Assembly (NCBI GenBank): GCA_015698045.1
Contig: BLAL01000255.1
Coordinates: forward strand, 2,501 to 66,500
Length of the DNA stretch: 64,000 bases
Direction: 5' to 3'
Source of the DNA: Rhizophagus clarus
Taxonomy: Eukaryota; Glomeromycota; Glomeromycetes; Glomerales; Glomeraceae
In this document: in pieces, positions 1 to 12,891 of the stretch
How the letters are laid out: every line of letters starts with the position of its first letter
Position numbering within the stretch: the stretch's first letter is position 1
Notes under the pieces: generated by a model
What the model saw: the letters and a program-made list of their open reading frames with translations, nothing else
What the model was told of the DNA's origin: nothing
Databases searched by the model: none
Translations under genes and position numbers: made by a program

Positions 1-157
1 AATATAGTTTTAATAGGTGATGGAATAAGTATATAAGTGAGCTATTTGGTGACAAAACGATGTTAGATTTACCACTAAAGTTGATAAATGACGTCATTAG
101 TCAAATTTATCGGTATACTATATTACTCTATAAATAATTTAGAGCACCTATACACCT

Positions 158-234
158 CGAACCCTAAGATAACCCTAACTCTAACCTAATCCTAACCCTA
201 ACCCTAAGCGGATAGTTACACAACCCTAACCCTA
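158..234. repeat. Degenerate CCCTAA telomere-like repeats
   Basis: A run of perfect and near-perfect CCCTAA units (ccctaa, ctctaa, tcctaa variants) on the plus strand, with a gap of unrelated sequence in the middle. Isolated copies follow near 275, 720 and 1190-1207. CCCTAA read 5' to 3' on the plus strand is the orientation expected at a left chromosome end. However, 157 bases of non-repeat DNA precede it, so this is an interstitial or subtelomeric tract, not a terminal array. Confidence 0.7.
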
Positions 235-1214
235 AGCCAATCATAATCTGAATCTGCGGTCACGTGACCCGACTGTAACCCTAAGGGATGGTGTGTTATG
301 AGCGTCAATTGACTTGACGCGGGATAACAAATTTAGTAAAACCCTGACGGAAAAACTCATGATTGATTATCTAATGTCTGACGCAACCCTTAGAGAGCAT
401 CAATGTCAACCCTCGGCCCACGTTTCTGATTTAGTCACATGACCCAAAGTTGATGCCAGTTGTGTCACCCCAAAGTGGCGCAGCTGGCTAAACTTTGTTC
501 CGCGCCAGCCGGATAATTTATTTTTCGACAGATAAATATTTACCCGTTCCAAATTCTTCTGAGTTTTTGCTATGGCGCAACAACTAATCAGACGTTTATC
601 TGTAGAGGTCACGTGCGGCACAGTGCGCAGTAAGTCACGTGATTACCAATTTTTCGTAAAAAATTCTAAGTCTTTTTACTGCGCCGCAGTAATTAAGTTA
701 AACGTTAATCCTGATTAACAACCCTAATGGATACACAAAGAGATTTAGTCAAGTGGCACCCATATGGTTGCCTCTTGTTTCAAATTAAATTAAGGAGTTA
801 ATTTTCGTGTAATGAGACGTTAGTCCTCCTTTTTTAATTTATTGGGTACTACCGCATGGAATTTTTTAATTCGAAAAATTCTTATTTTAGTTCATCAATT
901 GATTGGTAAAACTCATATGAGTAAACATGCGGTTTGAAAAACGAGAATGTTAATTTATTTTTTCATTCTTAATTCATTTTAAATGAAACATGCGTACATG
1001 TTGTTTTCCATGTAAAGGAAATAAGTAGTTAATCATTTAGCATAATTTTGCTTACATAAAATGTATTGGAGTTGTATTTAAAGACCCAGTTATCTGACCA
1101 TAAGGCGACGTCTTCTTTGCTTTTGTTAATTCAGAACCAACGATGTCATCAGTCCCGAATAACTCTTTACTTACACTTACTCCTAATATAACATTAACCC
1201 TAACCCAATAAATC

Positions 1215-1430
1215 TATGATATGTAACCGATATTTAACTACCCAATATGTATGAGAAATGTACCCAATATGTATATTATATGTCACCGATTTTCTGCATC
1301 TGACGGGTACATATCAGGTACCCGATATGTGTAGTATTATTAAATAGCATACACATATTTCACACATATCGGGTACATATTGGATAACTGATATGTACCC
1401 AATATGTACCCGATAGCATCAATTTTGACC
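1215..1430. repeat. Short AT-rich direct and inverted repeats
   Basis: The words acccaatatgtat and acccgatatgt, and their reverse complements (acatatcgggt, acatattgggt), recur many times in both orientations over about 200 bases. The tract can fold on itself. No coding potential is seen. The preceding stretch (240-1190) holds no gene I can support. It contains several cacgtgac words and scattered ccctaa copies. Confidence 0.5.
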
Positions 1431-1514
1431 AGTGAAAAATAATAATTATTTTTCAAGTAAATATATTATCTTATATTAATTACTAAAATTTAAATTTTAT
1501 AAAATATATATAAA

Positions 1515-1647
1515 AGGCTCATGGTAAGACAGGCCCTTGTAATTTGAAGCAATGTTAATTGTACTTTAGTGGTGCGATTGCATCCTCATTTTATATAATA
1601 AAACAGAGTACGGCTCCATAGTCTTTAAATTTAAAAAAAAAAAATAA
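1515..1647 (+). mobile_element. 5'-truncated LINE 3' end with poly(A) and TSD
   Basis: This 133-bp stub ends in an A-rich tail at about 1630-1647. It resembles the 3' end of the half-LINE at 22.5 kb, read on that element's sense strand: both share ggtaagac near the start, then gcatcctcatttt/gtatcctcatttt, then taataaa, then a ggctcca/gactcca..tttaaa block before poly(A). The 16-base string ataaaatatatataaa occurs at 1499-1514 and again at 1648-1663, as expected for a target-site duplication, although the string is low in complexity. It is a dead, almost completely 5'-truncated insertion. Confidence 0.65.
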
Positions 1648-1992
1648 ATAAAATATATATAAATATCATTAATATTATTTTTTATTTTTATTTTTATTGA
1701 CATGTTAACATAAAATACGAAGAGATTACATTAAATACTCCAAATGGAGTGAGTCAGTGGTAAAGTTTTTACTATGGAACTATAACCCACTACAGAACTG
1801 AAATAGCTAAACTATGATACCAGAACTTGACGAATCAAGTAGACCCTGCTGGATTATTAATCCCAATTTTCTATTCAGGGAGAAAATTGTAATAACCTAT
1901 CCCACCCTCCCAAAAATATTAAGAATGTTTAACTAAATATCTAGTAAATAAACTAAAGTGTAATAAACGTTAGGGAAAAATAATACCAAGCA

Positions 1993-4900
1993 TTATGGAG
2001 TATTAAATGCAAATAAATCTATATATGCTACGTTAAATCTAATCAATAAATTTATATATTCTATGTATTCTATATTAAAGGAAGAAAAATCAAAAAGAAA
2101 ATTAATATTATGATAAGAAGTAAAAGGTTCTTTATATTTCGTATTATATGAAATAGAACATTTCATATATTGTGTAATACCGCACATGTGTTCGATTGAA
2201 GCAAATGCTTCACATCGTGATTTTCAAAGTTCCAGGGAATCTTCATATAATTTATCAAAAGCTTTCATTAAGAGATTGCGACGTTGGGTTGCAGTAGTGT
2301 ACTTCTGCAGCCATTCTACCAAAGTTATGAGGACAAAACCTTTAATAATATCTATAAATGTGATATTGCTAGCGTGAAGACTTTTTGTAAATAACAAGAG
2401 ATCAAATTGATCACTTAATTGTTGAGCGGAGATATTAGTTGTTGAGTCTAAAATCCCAAAAATTAACACATTTTTAAAATTGTTATATAATTGACTAAAG
2501 GCTTCTGATTGGTATTGACATAACCAAATGTGAGTAAAGGTTTCTTTTTCTTCAGTGCATAAAAGACAATCGGAGTCTTGATATATATCGTAATATTAAT
2601 GCTTAGTTTTTTCTAGAACAGCTAATTGTTCTGATAATAGTTTGTATTTAAAGATCATTTTTCGGTGTTGTTCGAAATTAGTCTCAGTTTTTTCGCCATT
2701 GTTGCATAATATCCACAATGTGATATCCCAATCAACAACGTCTTTGTATTTGTAATTCTGTGGTAGGTGTAAAAATGAAAAATAGTTTTTAATATTAGAA
2801 CTATCTGTAATAAATTTCCTTAATTTTCGTTCAATGGATATAGAACCCCATTGTGGTATGAACCAAATGTTATCAAAATATTGTTGTTTGATTACAAGAG
2901 CAGGGGTTGAGTCATAGTGCGCGATTCTGCATTCCTGATCAATCCTCTCATTGAAGTAGTCGTTGTTGTGTGCTTTGACTTTATTAAATCGGAGCATTAG
3001 GTTTTTAGTTTTAATAATTGAAATAATGTTATTAATAATTATATTATTATTAGGGAGACGAAAGTAGTCTCTAATTGAGAAGGTAGGATTATTGTAGATA
3101 TGTTAAATGATATTGATCGAATTTTGGCTGTCGGTATTAATATCTACCTGGTATCCATATGGTGATACAATAAGAGATAAGAGAATGGCGAAAAGTTCAG
3201 CTTTAAGAGATGAAGGCCAATTTTCTATTGTAGTTGTAAACGAATGAGTGATGTTGTTTGTATCAGAGACGCGTATGAAATTGGCGGTCATTGAAGCAGC
3301 TTGTGTATTAGCATTAATCAATGAGTCATCGGTATAAAAGAATAAAGTATCTTCATCTTTAAGATGTTGTTGAATAATATGTAATGCTTCTAATTTAGAA
3401 TTGAATTCAAAATGTTGGAGTAGTTGTTTATCTATATTATGTGATTGATTAATAATGTTGATGCTAGTATTTCTGATTGTCGGTATATTAATTATGGATG
3501 ATGTTGAATTAATTACTTGGTGTAGGTGTGAGTTAAGATCGACTGGAATAAGGCAATGTTTGTCCCTTGTTGCAGTCGTGTATTGACCCATGTATAAAAT
3601 AGATGTATTGGAAATTTTACATTCAATATTGCAAAAGGATTTTTGTACTTGATTCCTTCGTGGGCACAAAGGTGTGTATGTTAAAGTTGTATCATTGCAT
3701 CCTTGATAACGACTTATTTCTAATTTGTTATTGTTGCATATTGAAGCGATATTATAATGTTCTAATGTGAAGAAGTTTGTATCAAAATCTACATTCTTCT
3801 TCAGGGTGCCTATATAATAGTTAGGATAATTATCAGTGTTAAGTAGGATTGGTTTTGAAGTGTAATTTTTCTGTATTCTATCCGCCTCAGATTCTCTGGA
3901 GAATTGTTGAGTTGTGATCGGACAATTGGTGTAGTTAGTATTATAAATTCGATTAATGGACGATAATATTTCTTTGTTTGTATTCAACGCTGTAATTATT
4001 TTACGATACCATTTGAGCGCTAAAATGGTTGGTATGTTGAATTTGTCTCTGATCTCGTTAGTACTCAACAGGAGTCCATCATCAGAAAAAATTTGTTCTA
4101 AAAATAATATTCTATATTTCTTAAAAAAGAATAGATGGTGGAAATATGCATCTTCTAATACTTGAAGTAATGATATTTGTCCTCCAGGGATCAGCCAATC
4201 ATTTGACGAATTATTAATCAATGAAATGTTGTGATTTTTCAATAGGTTGAGCGAAGCGATCAAGAAGTTGTTCCTGTATTTTTTGACAATCTTTTCTGGG
4301 AGTATAGTCAATAAAGATGAGGGGAGCCATTCTTTGTGTTGAATGTTCTTAAGCCTTAAATGTGTAATTTTACCTAAAACTGAAGCATCATTGATTTGAA
4401 TCAAGATGTTAGTAATTTTGGCTTGATCTTGATTGTCGCCAATGTTTTTAATGTTGTAGATCTTGTTGAAAAAAATTTTGTTAGGTGTAGTTATCGAGAG
4501 TCAGTTTTTTCTTAAATGTTGACAGGAACTGGTTCATAATCTTGTCCATGAATTTTTTGGTAAGCACTTTGACTTGCGACCAATATTCAATTCTAGAAAT
4601 AATAACGCTGTTGAAAATATAGATCATGTGTTTATCTGTGATCCTTTTTCTAGCGTATTTATACCGTAATTCATTGATTTCATCATTAATTTGTTTGATT
4701 GTTGATTGAAAAGTATTTCTTTCATCAAAATAGACGCCTAATATGCGGATAGAACTTCGAGGTGAAATAGGGATTATAAATGTCAAATCAGACCCAAACC
4801 TTAGAGTGACAGGTTCATGGGGTTTTAGTTTTGGTCTGTATCTTTCTTGTTTATATCTGACTAAGAGTTCAGACTTCTCTTTATTAACTTGAATATCATT

Positions 4901-7447
4901 AAGTTTGTAGAAAGAGTCTGCGATCTCTAGTATTTTTTCTAAATTATTTTGGCTAGGAGCTAACCACTGAGTATCGTCCATATACGTACTGGATGATATT
5001 GTAAGTTTCTCTGTTTCTTCAGATGTATCTTCACTGTAAAATTTGTTTAAGGCTATCTTTGGCGCTTCTAAAGTATAGCCAAGTTTTCTTTGTTCTATCT
5101 CGTATAGTAAGGGATCATAGTATATACACTATAACAACGGTGATATGACTTCCCCTTGGTCAATTCCAATTAACACATCATATGGATTGGTCAATCCATA
5201 AGCGGTAATTACTTGATTTTGTCGATTTTTGAAGAGACTAAATATTATTTTTATAAAATTAGACAGTATCTTAATGCGTTCCATCGCCTTTTCTAGCATG
5301 AATATATTAACACGATCATAGGCTTTTCCTAGATCTTGAGAAAGAAGCCAAAGTTCTTTATTATTTTCTTTCGCGTCTTGTATTATTTCATTAATCATGC
5401 GGATTGGCTCGAAAATGGAGTTGCCTGGTAAGGCAGTGAATTGGTTTCCTTTGAGCACGTTATTATTCTTCAATATTCGACTGAGGCGTCTATTTAATAA
5501 ATTAATGAAAGCTTTTTGAGGAGTTTCGAGGAGTATAATCAGTCTGGTGTTTGTTAGGTTAGCGAAGAAGGGTTTCGGCTTAGGGATCGGGTATATTGTA
5601 GCTTTTTTCCATTCGCCAGGTATATCATTTAAATCCATACATATACATATAAACGCGTGTAAAAAGGATTGATTATCTTCATTCAAATTTTTTAGCATTT
5701 CGTAAGATATACCAGAAGGACTGGAGGCTTTATTATTAAGGAGAGATTTAACATTATCTATCCATTTGTCTAGCGTTAGATATTTCATTAAATCACTATA
5801 TATGGTGTGTTGAATGTCACGTTTAGGTTGATATTGATCTTGCCATTCGGGATGTTGGGATAAATCTTTTTCACAATTGACAGCGCCAGCTATTGTTTGA
5901 AAGTGAAGGTTGGTTTGTTCTTTAACTTTGTTTTCTTCAGTATAAAGAGTATCTTCATTGTTATCGTTTTTATAAACTTTATCAATAGATAATGAAGTAT
6001 GGGGTCGTTCCAAAACAGATTTGATCATTTTCTTTTTATCTGTTTTGTAATTTTGATTCCTTTCTTGTATGAACGTGTCCATCATGTTCTTCTTGTATTC
6101 ATATGTTGCATTAATGTATTTAGATTCTAATATAATGATAGTGTTTTGTAGAATATCTTTATACTGAAAAGTTTTATCACATAAAAAGCGACTAGAGATT
6201 GTAATGTTGTATCTTTTCGTAATTGAGATGAAGTCTGACAAGGTACTTGATCTAATACCGTTGCTTCTTCTATGCAAAGCGGTAATGTGAGTTATTATTT
6301 TTTGCCTATTTTCTATTGACCTATCATTAAAATCTAGTTTTACTCTACGAATCTTGTTGAGCATTCCTTTCAACGTATTCAAATCTCTTTTTAAGTCAGA
6401 ATCGTATAGTGGATGACGATTCCGTTTAATCTTTTTCTTTTTTTGTTTGATGTTGCATTTGGCGCTATGCATTATGGCTTTTCTAAATAAAATCCATAAT
6501 TGATTTAGCTGTTTTTGTGAGGTAATACCTCTTATTTTGTTGGTAGTGAGTTTAATATTTGGATCATCCAAAAATTCACTTATGTTTTTGTTAAATTTAT
6601 CCCAATTCCATTCTCCATCTGTTTTTTGCATTTCATCATAGCAGTAAATTATCTTTGAAGGAGATTGGCATTTTTGTGTGTTATTCTTATTAATAATAAT
6701 ATCATCCATGAATAGGTCCAGGGTGATCATTCAATGGTCTGTCTTAACGACCGATTGAACATCTTGTGGTTTACTATCCATAGTTAATAACATAAGGTCT
6801 ATATTACACCATAAATAATCTATTTTATTGTGCGTGTAATTTGGGTTGTTTGGAATGTATGTATGCATATCTGAGATGTCATCGCAGAAAACTGAGGTTG
6901 ATTCTTTGATAAAGTGTTTTTTGAAATAATTGAATATGTCATGCCGCCAATGTGGTGCATCGAGAAGTTCATATTCATTCCATTTGGTGTTAAAATCTCC
7001 CATTATAATAATGTCTTTAACGAAAGAGTCCAGACATTGGTTTGTCCAATGTTCAATTTGTTTGTACAGCCTTTTAACTTGCGGCTTTTCTTTGTCTTGT
7101 ACATTAATATATGCTTAAACGATACGGATTTTCTTCTTTTTAGTGTAGAAGTCAATGAAGCCTATACGTCCTTCAAAATGTTGGAATTGTTATACATAAA
7201 TGGCGAATTCTTTTTTGACTAAGAATCCGATGCCTGTCCCCTTCTTCTCTTCTATCGTAAAGTATAATTTAAATTTATCTTGAACTGTATGTTCTAGAAT
7301 TCTTAATGTATTTTTATTAACGTTAGTTTCAGCCAGACCGAGTATGTCAATATTATTGGTTGTCATATATTCCATTACATCTACAATTTTTTCTTGATTA
7401 ATTGTTTGTATATTGAGAGTTGCAATTCTAAAATTAATTTTTTGTGT
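1993..7447 (-). pseudogene. LINE ORF2: endonuclease, RT, RNase H, CCHC, broken
   Basis: The N-terminal exonuclease-endonuclease-phosphatase domain (about 7445-6720) opens with IATLNIQ and ETN motifs, has GDFN near 7000, and ends with a DH motif at a TGA at 6731-6733. Reverse transcriptase follows in the same frame: motif A has QDLGKAYDRV, motif B IGIDQGEVISPLL (then a TAG at 5129), motif C YMDD near 4980. A frame change near 4490 leads into a connection region and RNase H: YTDDS near 3340, KAELFA near 3195, NTDSQ near 3120, then a TAA at 3103 and the last motif KVKAH near 2975. A CX2CX8HX3C finger lies near 2515-2575. This is the standard order for LINE ORF2, which nicks the target and copies element RNA into it. 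At least five in-frame stops and one frameshift show that it is dead. Confidence 0.9.
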
Positions 7448-7581
7448 TTAAGGAACATGCTTTAATGAATTTTTTTGTTTCTGTTTTGAGGAGAGGGGTT
7501 TAATTGAATTTGATTTTTTATTTTTTGATTGAGTGTCCATCATAATTGCACACTGATAGTTGATGGTAGAGTGAAGAAGAT

Positions 7582-9959
7582 TTACGCGTCGATGTTACTT
7601 TTGACATCAGCTTCTTCTTCTTCATTATCCGTTAGAAGATACTCCTCATTATCTTCTAACGGGATAAATTGTTGTTCTGTTGTTGATGAAGTGGCAAAAC
7701 CTAAAAAGTTTTGTAAGGCACCTTCGATTATTCCTTGAAGTCCGCTAGTAGCTTGATCTACTTTTTGTACTAGCGTACGTTGGATATGTAACATATTTTC
7801 AATTTGTTCCTCTTCTGAGGAAGATGAGTCATCGTAGGCTGGATCTTTTCTGACTCTTTTGTTTTGTTCATTTTTATCATTTTTTTGGAGACGAAGTTGA
7901 GGGGGTTGGAGATCTGGCTACAGACGAGTGTAAAAATACCAGACGCTGTAATATTTTTAAGGCGTTCATCTCGTTCTTTCCTGAATTGATTAATCATTAA
8001 GCCAAATTGGTCAATGTGAGTTCTGAGTTCAGAGAACTGCTGGGTGATTTGAACTTTTAATGTTTTCACAAGATTGTCTACGAGTGAATGTAAGTATTGT
8101 TGTTGTTTGTCAGAGAGATTCTTGTTTTGATTATTTGATCTCACTTGATTGGTGCCTCGATGTTGAGACATTATTTGGGGAGTGAGTTGTAGCATTTTTG
8201 TTGTTGTTATGTGCAGGATTTTTTCCTCTGGAATTGTTCTTGTTCTGATTTTGAGCGTTATTTCTGTTAGGAGGGTTGGTTGGGGTTGCATTGGATTTAA
8301 CTACTTGAGCGTATGATCTATTTTTGTTTTGCGCAGTTAATTTAGTCCTTTCTTTCCATGCAGCCTTAACCGTATTGTTGCGTTTATTTGTACATTTTTT
8401 GATGTTACATTCAGCGTATAAGTGGTCTGGATTGCTACAATTGTTACAAATATTACGTTTGATGGTGGGGTCTGATATAAACAGGAGTTTATCTATTTTG
8501 GCCTGTTTAATATTAAATTTTTTCTTCATTGCAATTGCTTTATCTTCTTCATTCTTGAAGTTGACATAAGCGTAAGTGAAAGGTTTATAATAGAACGGGT
8601 TTCTTGGTATAAAGCAAGTCATTGCATTCATCTCATCTAAAATTGGTCTTAAATTAATGGCTGTGGTGCCAATGGGTAAGCCAGATAAACGGAGATTATA
8701 TTGTTTTCGTTGGTCTCTTTGTTCTTCTGATAAAAGGATGGGCGTCACTCTGACATATTTTTTGCCGATAAAGTGTGACCATTTGTGGTAGAAGCGTTGA
8801 ACTGAGTTCGCATCTTTATATGTGATGTAAGCTTGTTGGTATTGCCCTTGAGCTTTTGTATTGATTTTTTCAATCTCTCCAAGGAGACTGAATGAGTTTT
8901 AAATTGTTTTCTTTTCAGTATACAACGGGATGTCAAATACTTGGATTGTACGTTCTTTTTCATTGTCGATTTCTTCCTTATTTTTCTGCGGTTTTTCATT
9001 CATCGCAGATTTAAATTGGAAGGTAGTAATTTTTCAACAATATTACTATCTTGATCTTCTTTGTTAATTTTAGTATGGAATCTTTCTTGCAAGACTTTAT
9101 TATAGCTATCTTCATTACTAAAAATAGCTTTAACAATATTAATAAGCTTGTTTTTACCATTTTCTTGACGTATGGATTGGTGGGCAGGTTTGGTGTATTC
9201 GAAACCTGGGTAGTGTTGTAATAATTTCAGCACTTCGTGTGCTTTATCAGTCTTCCTTACATGTGGGAGGTTGTTGCTTTCAGTGTAGACAGTAAACAAC
9301 TTGGAGACGAAAACAAAACTGTCTTCATCATCAGATATGGTAATGATTTCAGGTTGATCAACAGGTTGTTCGTTAACCTGTTAGGAGGCTGATTTTGGAT
9401 CTACATCCATTTTCAGATCAGGTAGTTGTTGATCGATGATCTAGACTTGTCTTTTTTTAAATAACCCGTTTGAATGAGTTTGTTGATCCTCCTGATTTGG
9501 TGGATCGGTTACCATAGCATCCTCATTTGAGTCAGAGGCGTAGCAGGTAAACGTGGTTTGTTTCTTAACAGAATTATTGACTTGTTTTGAAGTAATACGA
9601 TCTAGGCGCAGTTTGAAAACTGGATGATCTGTGCCATCCTCGAGTGGACCGTCTTTTTTTTCAGCAAAGTGGTCACTAGCAAGAGAATGTTCAGATTCTA
9701 AGTTGGAAGTAAGAGCTTTTTCTTTAGCAATAGCTTGCTCTTCTGCCAGAGTAGGTTTAGCTTTCGAGGCCATGATTTCTTTCTTAACAGTTATAGAGGG
9801 ACCTTTGGCGGAGGCGCCTTATTCAGTTTGTTGAGACGAAGTATTAGAAGCAATATTCAGAGCTAGGATAATAACAATGGATTTCTCGACAGGTACAACC
9901 ACCTTGGGTTGGTTTGTAGCAGCCTTATTAGCAAGACGAGCACTTTTTTTGTTAGTCAT
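7582..9959 (-). pseudogene. LINE ORF1 (RRM + zinc knuckle, Gag-like), broken
   Basis: I place the start at the ATG at 9957-9959, 110 bases inside the element; it opens with a basic Lys/Ala-rich N-terminus. The reading passes in-frame stops near 9819 and 9441, then shifts frame near 9010-9030. An RRM-like domain follows (RNP2-like IQVFDIP, RNP1-like QAYITYKD) with an in-frame TAA inside it. A second RRM-like unit and a CX2CX4HX4C knuckle (CNNCSNPDHLYAEC) lie at about 8400-8710. An Asn-rich linker, another frame change near 8150, a coiled-coil-prone stretch and an acidic tail ending at 7582 complete it. ORF1 proteins of this clade bind element RNA and act in the ribonucleoprotein particle. All domains are recognisable but the frame is no longer open. 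Confidence 0.8.
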
Positions 9960-10086
9960 GTTTGGAATAAAGGACTTTTTATATATCACTTAGTTCAAAA
10001 TTATTTTTTGCAAAAATTATAGTACGGAGATCAACGAGAAAGAGTTTTTATTATTTATTAATGTTCTTTATATCATTAATATTATT

Positions 10087-11716
10087 AATTATTAATATTA
10101 AAATATACTATATTTAATTTCTAAAATTTTTTATTTTTATATATAAAATTTTTTTTATAATTATACAAAAAAGAAATTTAAAAATATATAAAAATTAAAA
10201 TAAAATTTATAATTGTAAATAATTTAATTATAATATAAATAGTATAAATAATATATAAAATTTTGAAAAAATATATATCTTATAAAAGGGTGATATAATT
10301 AAATTTTGCATATAAATATTTATTATATAATTATATAATAAATAAACTTGTTTATTAACCAAATAATTTTTTTTTTTATTATTACTTTTATTCTTCTCTC
10401 TTCATCTCTTTTTAACTTTTTTATTTTTTAGTAACATACTATTTATAATAGTTTATAGTTAGTAATAATAGATAATTTATAATTTTTATATTACTTTTCT
10501 TTTACATTTAAGCAAATAATAAAATAAATAATTATTTTTTTTTAAAAAGATACTTTTTTTTAAAGAAAATTAATGTTTTATTTATTTTTTTTCTGTAAAA
10601 TAGAAATATAAAATTATAAACTGGATTGAATATAAATAAATTAAAAAGAAAGGAAATTTATTTTTTTTAAAAAATATTTTTAATATTTCTTTTCTTTTAT
10701 TTTTTTTTTAATTAAAGAATTATTAGAATGAATATATAAATCAGATTTAAATTTAGATTATAGATGCTATTCAAATCCAAAATAATTTAGGATTATAATA
10801 ACTTAAATGTACAAATTCAAGTTAATTTACAAATTACATATATAAATTTTGTAATTTATACATTTGGGATTTAGGAATTATAACAATCAAATGTACAAAT
10901 TAATTTAGGATTTACTTAAAATAATTTAGGTGGTATCTATAAATTTTATGTATAATAATTCAAATTTCACATATAATAATTCAAATTTTATGTGTAATAA
11001 TTCAATTTTATATGTAATAATTCAAATTTTATATGTTATAATTCAAATTTTACATGTAATAATTCAAATTTTATATATAATAATTCAATTTTATGTGTAA
11101 TAATTCAAATTTTACATGTAATAATTTAAATATTATTAAATTTTATATATAATAATTTAAATTTTATATATTATTTAAATCTTATATGATAAATTAAATA
11201 TTTTATATATTTATTTATAATTTAATTTAAAATATAAATATTAATTTTATATAAAAAATTTTGAAATTTAATAAAAAAAAAAAAATAAATTTTAATTATA
11301 TCTTTGTTTTTTTGTTTGATTATTATCATCTGAATTTAATTCAATTTATCATTTTTTTTGTTTTTTTTTTGATTTTTTTTATTTATTTTTTTTTGTTTAC
11401 CTTCATCTCTTTTTGGAGAACTTATAGTTGAACTTGATTTAGTTTGACGTGTATGAGTTTTAGATGTATTTGTTAATAATGATAAATTAATCATTAAAAT
11501 ATTCTATATTAAATTAAATAAAAATAAATTATTAATATAATATTTTATATAATAAATTTATTTATTAATACTTACACGTAAATTTAATAATAATTTTACA
11601 AATTTTGGTAATACTTCTATACTTTCTTTTGTTTTCTGTATTGGTACTTCTGTTTTTTGCAAATGATAATATCGATTAATATTATTTTTATCAGTCATAA
11701 GTGTATTTAATTGAAT
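10087..11716. other. Gene-free AT-rich stretch
   Basis: I see no coding sequence. The stretch is made of A/T runs and a block of about eight 21-base units (aattcaaattttatatgtaat and variants) at 10957-11121. Around 10745-10930 there are looser repeats of aatttaggatttataa and tacaaattcaa. Nothing else can be supported. Confidence 0.6.
10957..11121. repeat. 21-bp AT-rich tandem repeat, about 8 units
   Basis: Units of the form aattcaaattttatatgtaat follow one another with small substitutions (cacata, tgtg, tatg) and some one-base-shorter copies. It is a plain minisatellite with no coding potential. Confidence 0.8.
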
Positions 11717-11724
11717 TTCACTAC

Positions 11725-12797
11725 TAGGACTCCGATCAGTTTCAGTAATTACTGAACTGTACCAACCGGTTTTAGTATCAGAGCAGTTTCAGTTTTATGA
11801 TTTATCGAACTAAAACTTTCAGTTTTGGTATCAGTTTTACGATTTACTGAACTGATTTACCGATAATAAAAATATTTTTTTTTATAAGAAAAACGTCTTT
11901 TTATTAAATAATATAGTTAAAAAAAATATTGTGAAATGTTTTTTACATAAACGTTTGATATAAAAAATAATATTTCGTAATGTTATTTTTGCGAAACTTG
12001 TAAAAAATGTTGCAAAACGTTTTTTATATAAACGATTTGATAAAAAATAACATTTCGCAACATTATTTTTGCAAACATTGTAAAAAATGTTGCGAAACGT
12101 TTTTTACATAAACGATTTGATAAAAAATAACATTTTGCAACATTATTTTTACGAAACTTGTAAAAAACATTGCGAAATGTTTTTTACATAAACAATTTGA
12201 TAAAAAAATAATATTTCGCAACGTTATTTTTGCGGAATTTGTAAAAAACGTTGCAAAACATTTTTTACATAAACAATTTAATATGAAAAATAATGTTTCG
12301 CAACGTTATTTTTGCGAACATTGTAAAAAATGTTGCGAAACGTTTTTTACATAAATGTTTGATATAAAAAATAATGTTTTACAACGTTATTTTTGCGAAA
12401 CTTGTAAAAAACGTTGCAAAATATTTTTTACATCAGAAATTTAATATAGAAAACAACGTTTTGCAACGTTATTTTCCTTTTTATTTAAAAAAGTTGTGAA
12501 ATGTTTTTATAAAACGATTTAATATAAAAAAAATGTCTCACAACATTTTTTTTGTCACTTTAATAAAAAACGTTGCGAAACGTTTTTTTATGGATGATTT
12601 GATAAGAAAAAATCATTTCACAACTTTTTTTTTGCTAAACGTTGTGAAACATTTTTTTACTAAAAACGTTCAGTAAATCAGTTCAGTTTTTGGTAATTAC
12701 TGATCGGTTTCAGTAATCATTAATACCAATACTGATTAATTCAGTTCGGTATCAGTTTTTGCAAAAACTAAACTGAACCGAACCGATCAGAGTCCTA
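11725..12797. mobile_element. hAT-like non-autonomous element with internal satellite
   Basis: Terminal inverted repeats start TAGGACTCCGATCAGTTTCA on the left and TAGGACTCTGATCGGTTCGG on the right (reverse complement). An exact 8-base duplication, ttcactac, flanks it at 11717-11724 and 12798-12805. An 8-bp target duplication with short TIRs is the hAT signature. Subterminal regions are full of cagtt/aactg words in both orientations. The centre (about 11880-12660) is a tandem array of roughly 80-90-base units built on near-palindromes of the type aaaaaacgttgcgaaacgtt. No transposase is present. Confidence 0.8.
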
Positions 12798-12891
12798 TTC
12801 ACTACCTATAAAATAAAATCATATATTATTATTATTATTATTATAATATTTAAAATTTTAATAAATTAATAAATAAAAAATTACCAGCAAT

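Larger units (their letters stand above)
1680..10069 (-). mobile_element. Near-full-length non-LTR retrotransposon (LINE)
   Basis: An 8.39-kb minus-strand LINE. Its limits are set by an exact 17-base duplication, atatcattaatattatt, at 1663-1679 and 10070-10086. The 3' end is an A-rich (TTTTA-type on plus) tail at 1680-1697. The order is 5' leader, ORF1 (two RRM-like domains and a CCHC knuckle), ORF2 (APE-type endonuclease, reverse transcriptase, RNase H, C-terminal CCHC), and a 3' UTR of about 300 bases. Both ORFs carry several stops and frameshifts, so it cannot move by itself. It landed only 16 bases beyond the tail-side duplication of the opposite-strand LINE stub at 1515-1647. A full-length 5' end is plausible because aactctttct also occurs at the 5' end of the half-LINE at 24.4 kb. 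Confidence 0.9.

Noticed and set aside
406-621. 71-codon minus-strand frame near the telomere-like tract
   Set aside because: No recognisable domain, no splice context, and the region looks subtelomeric; treated as chance.
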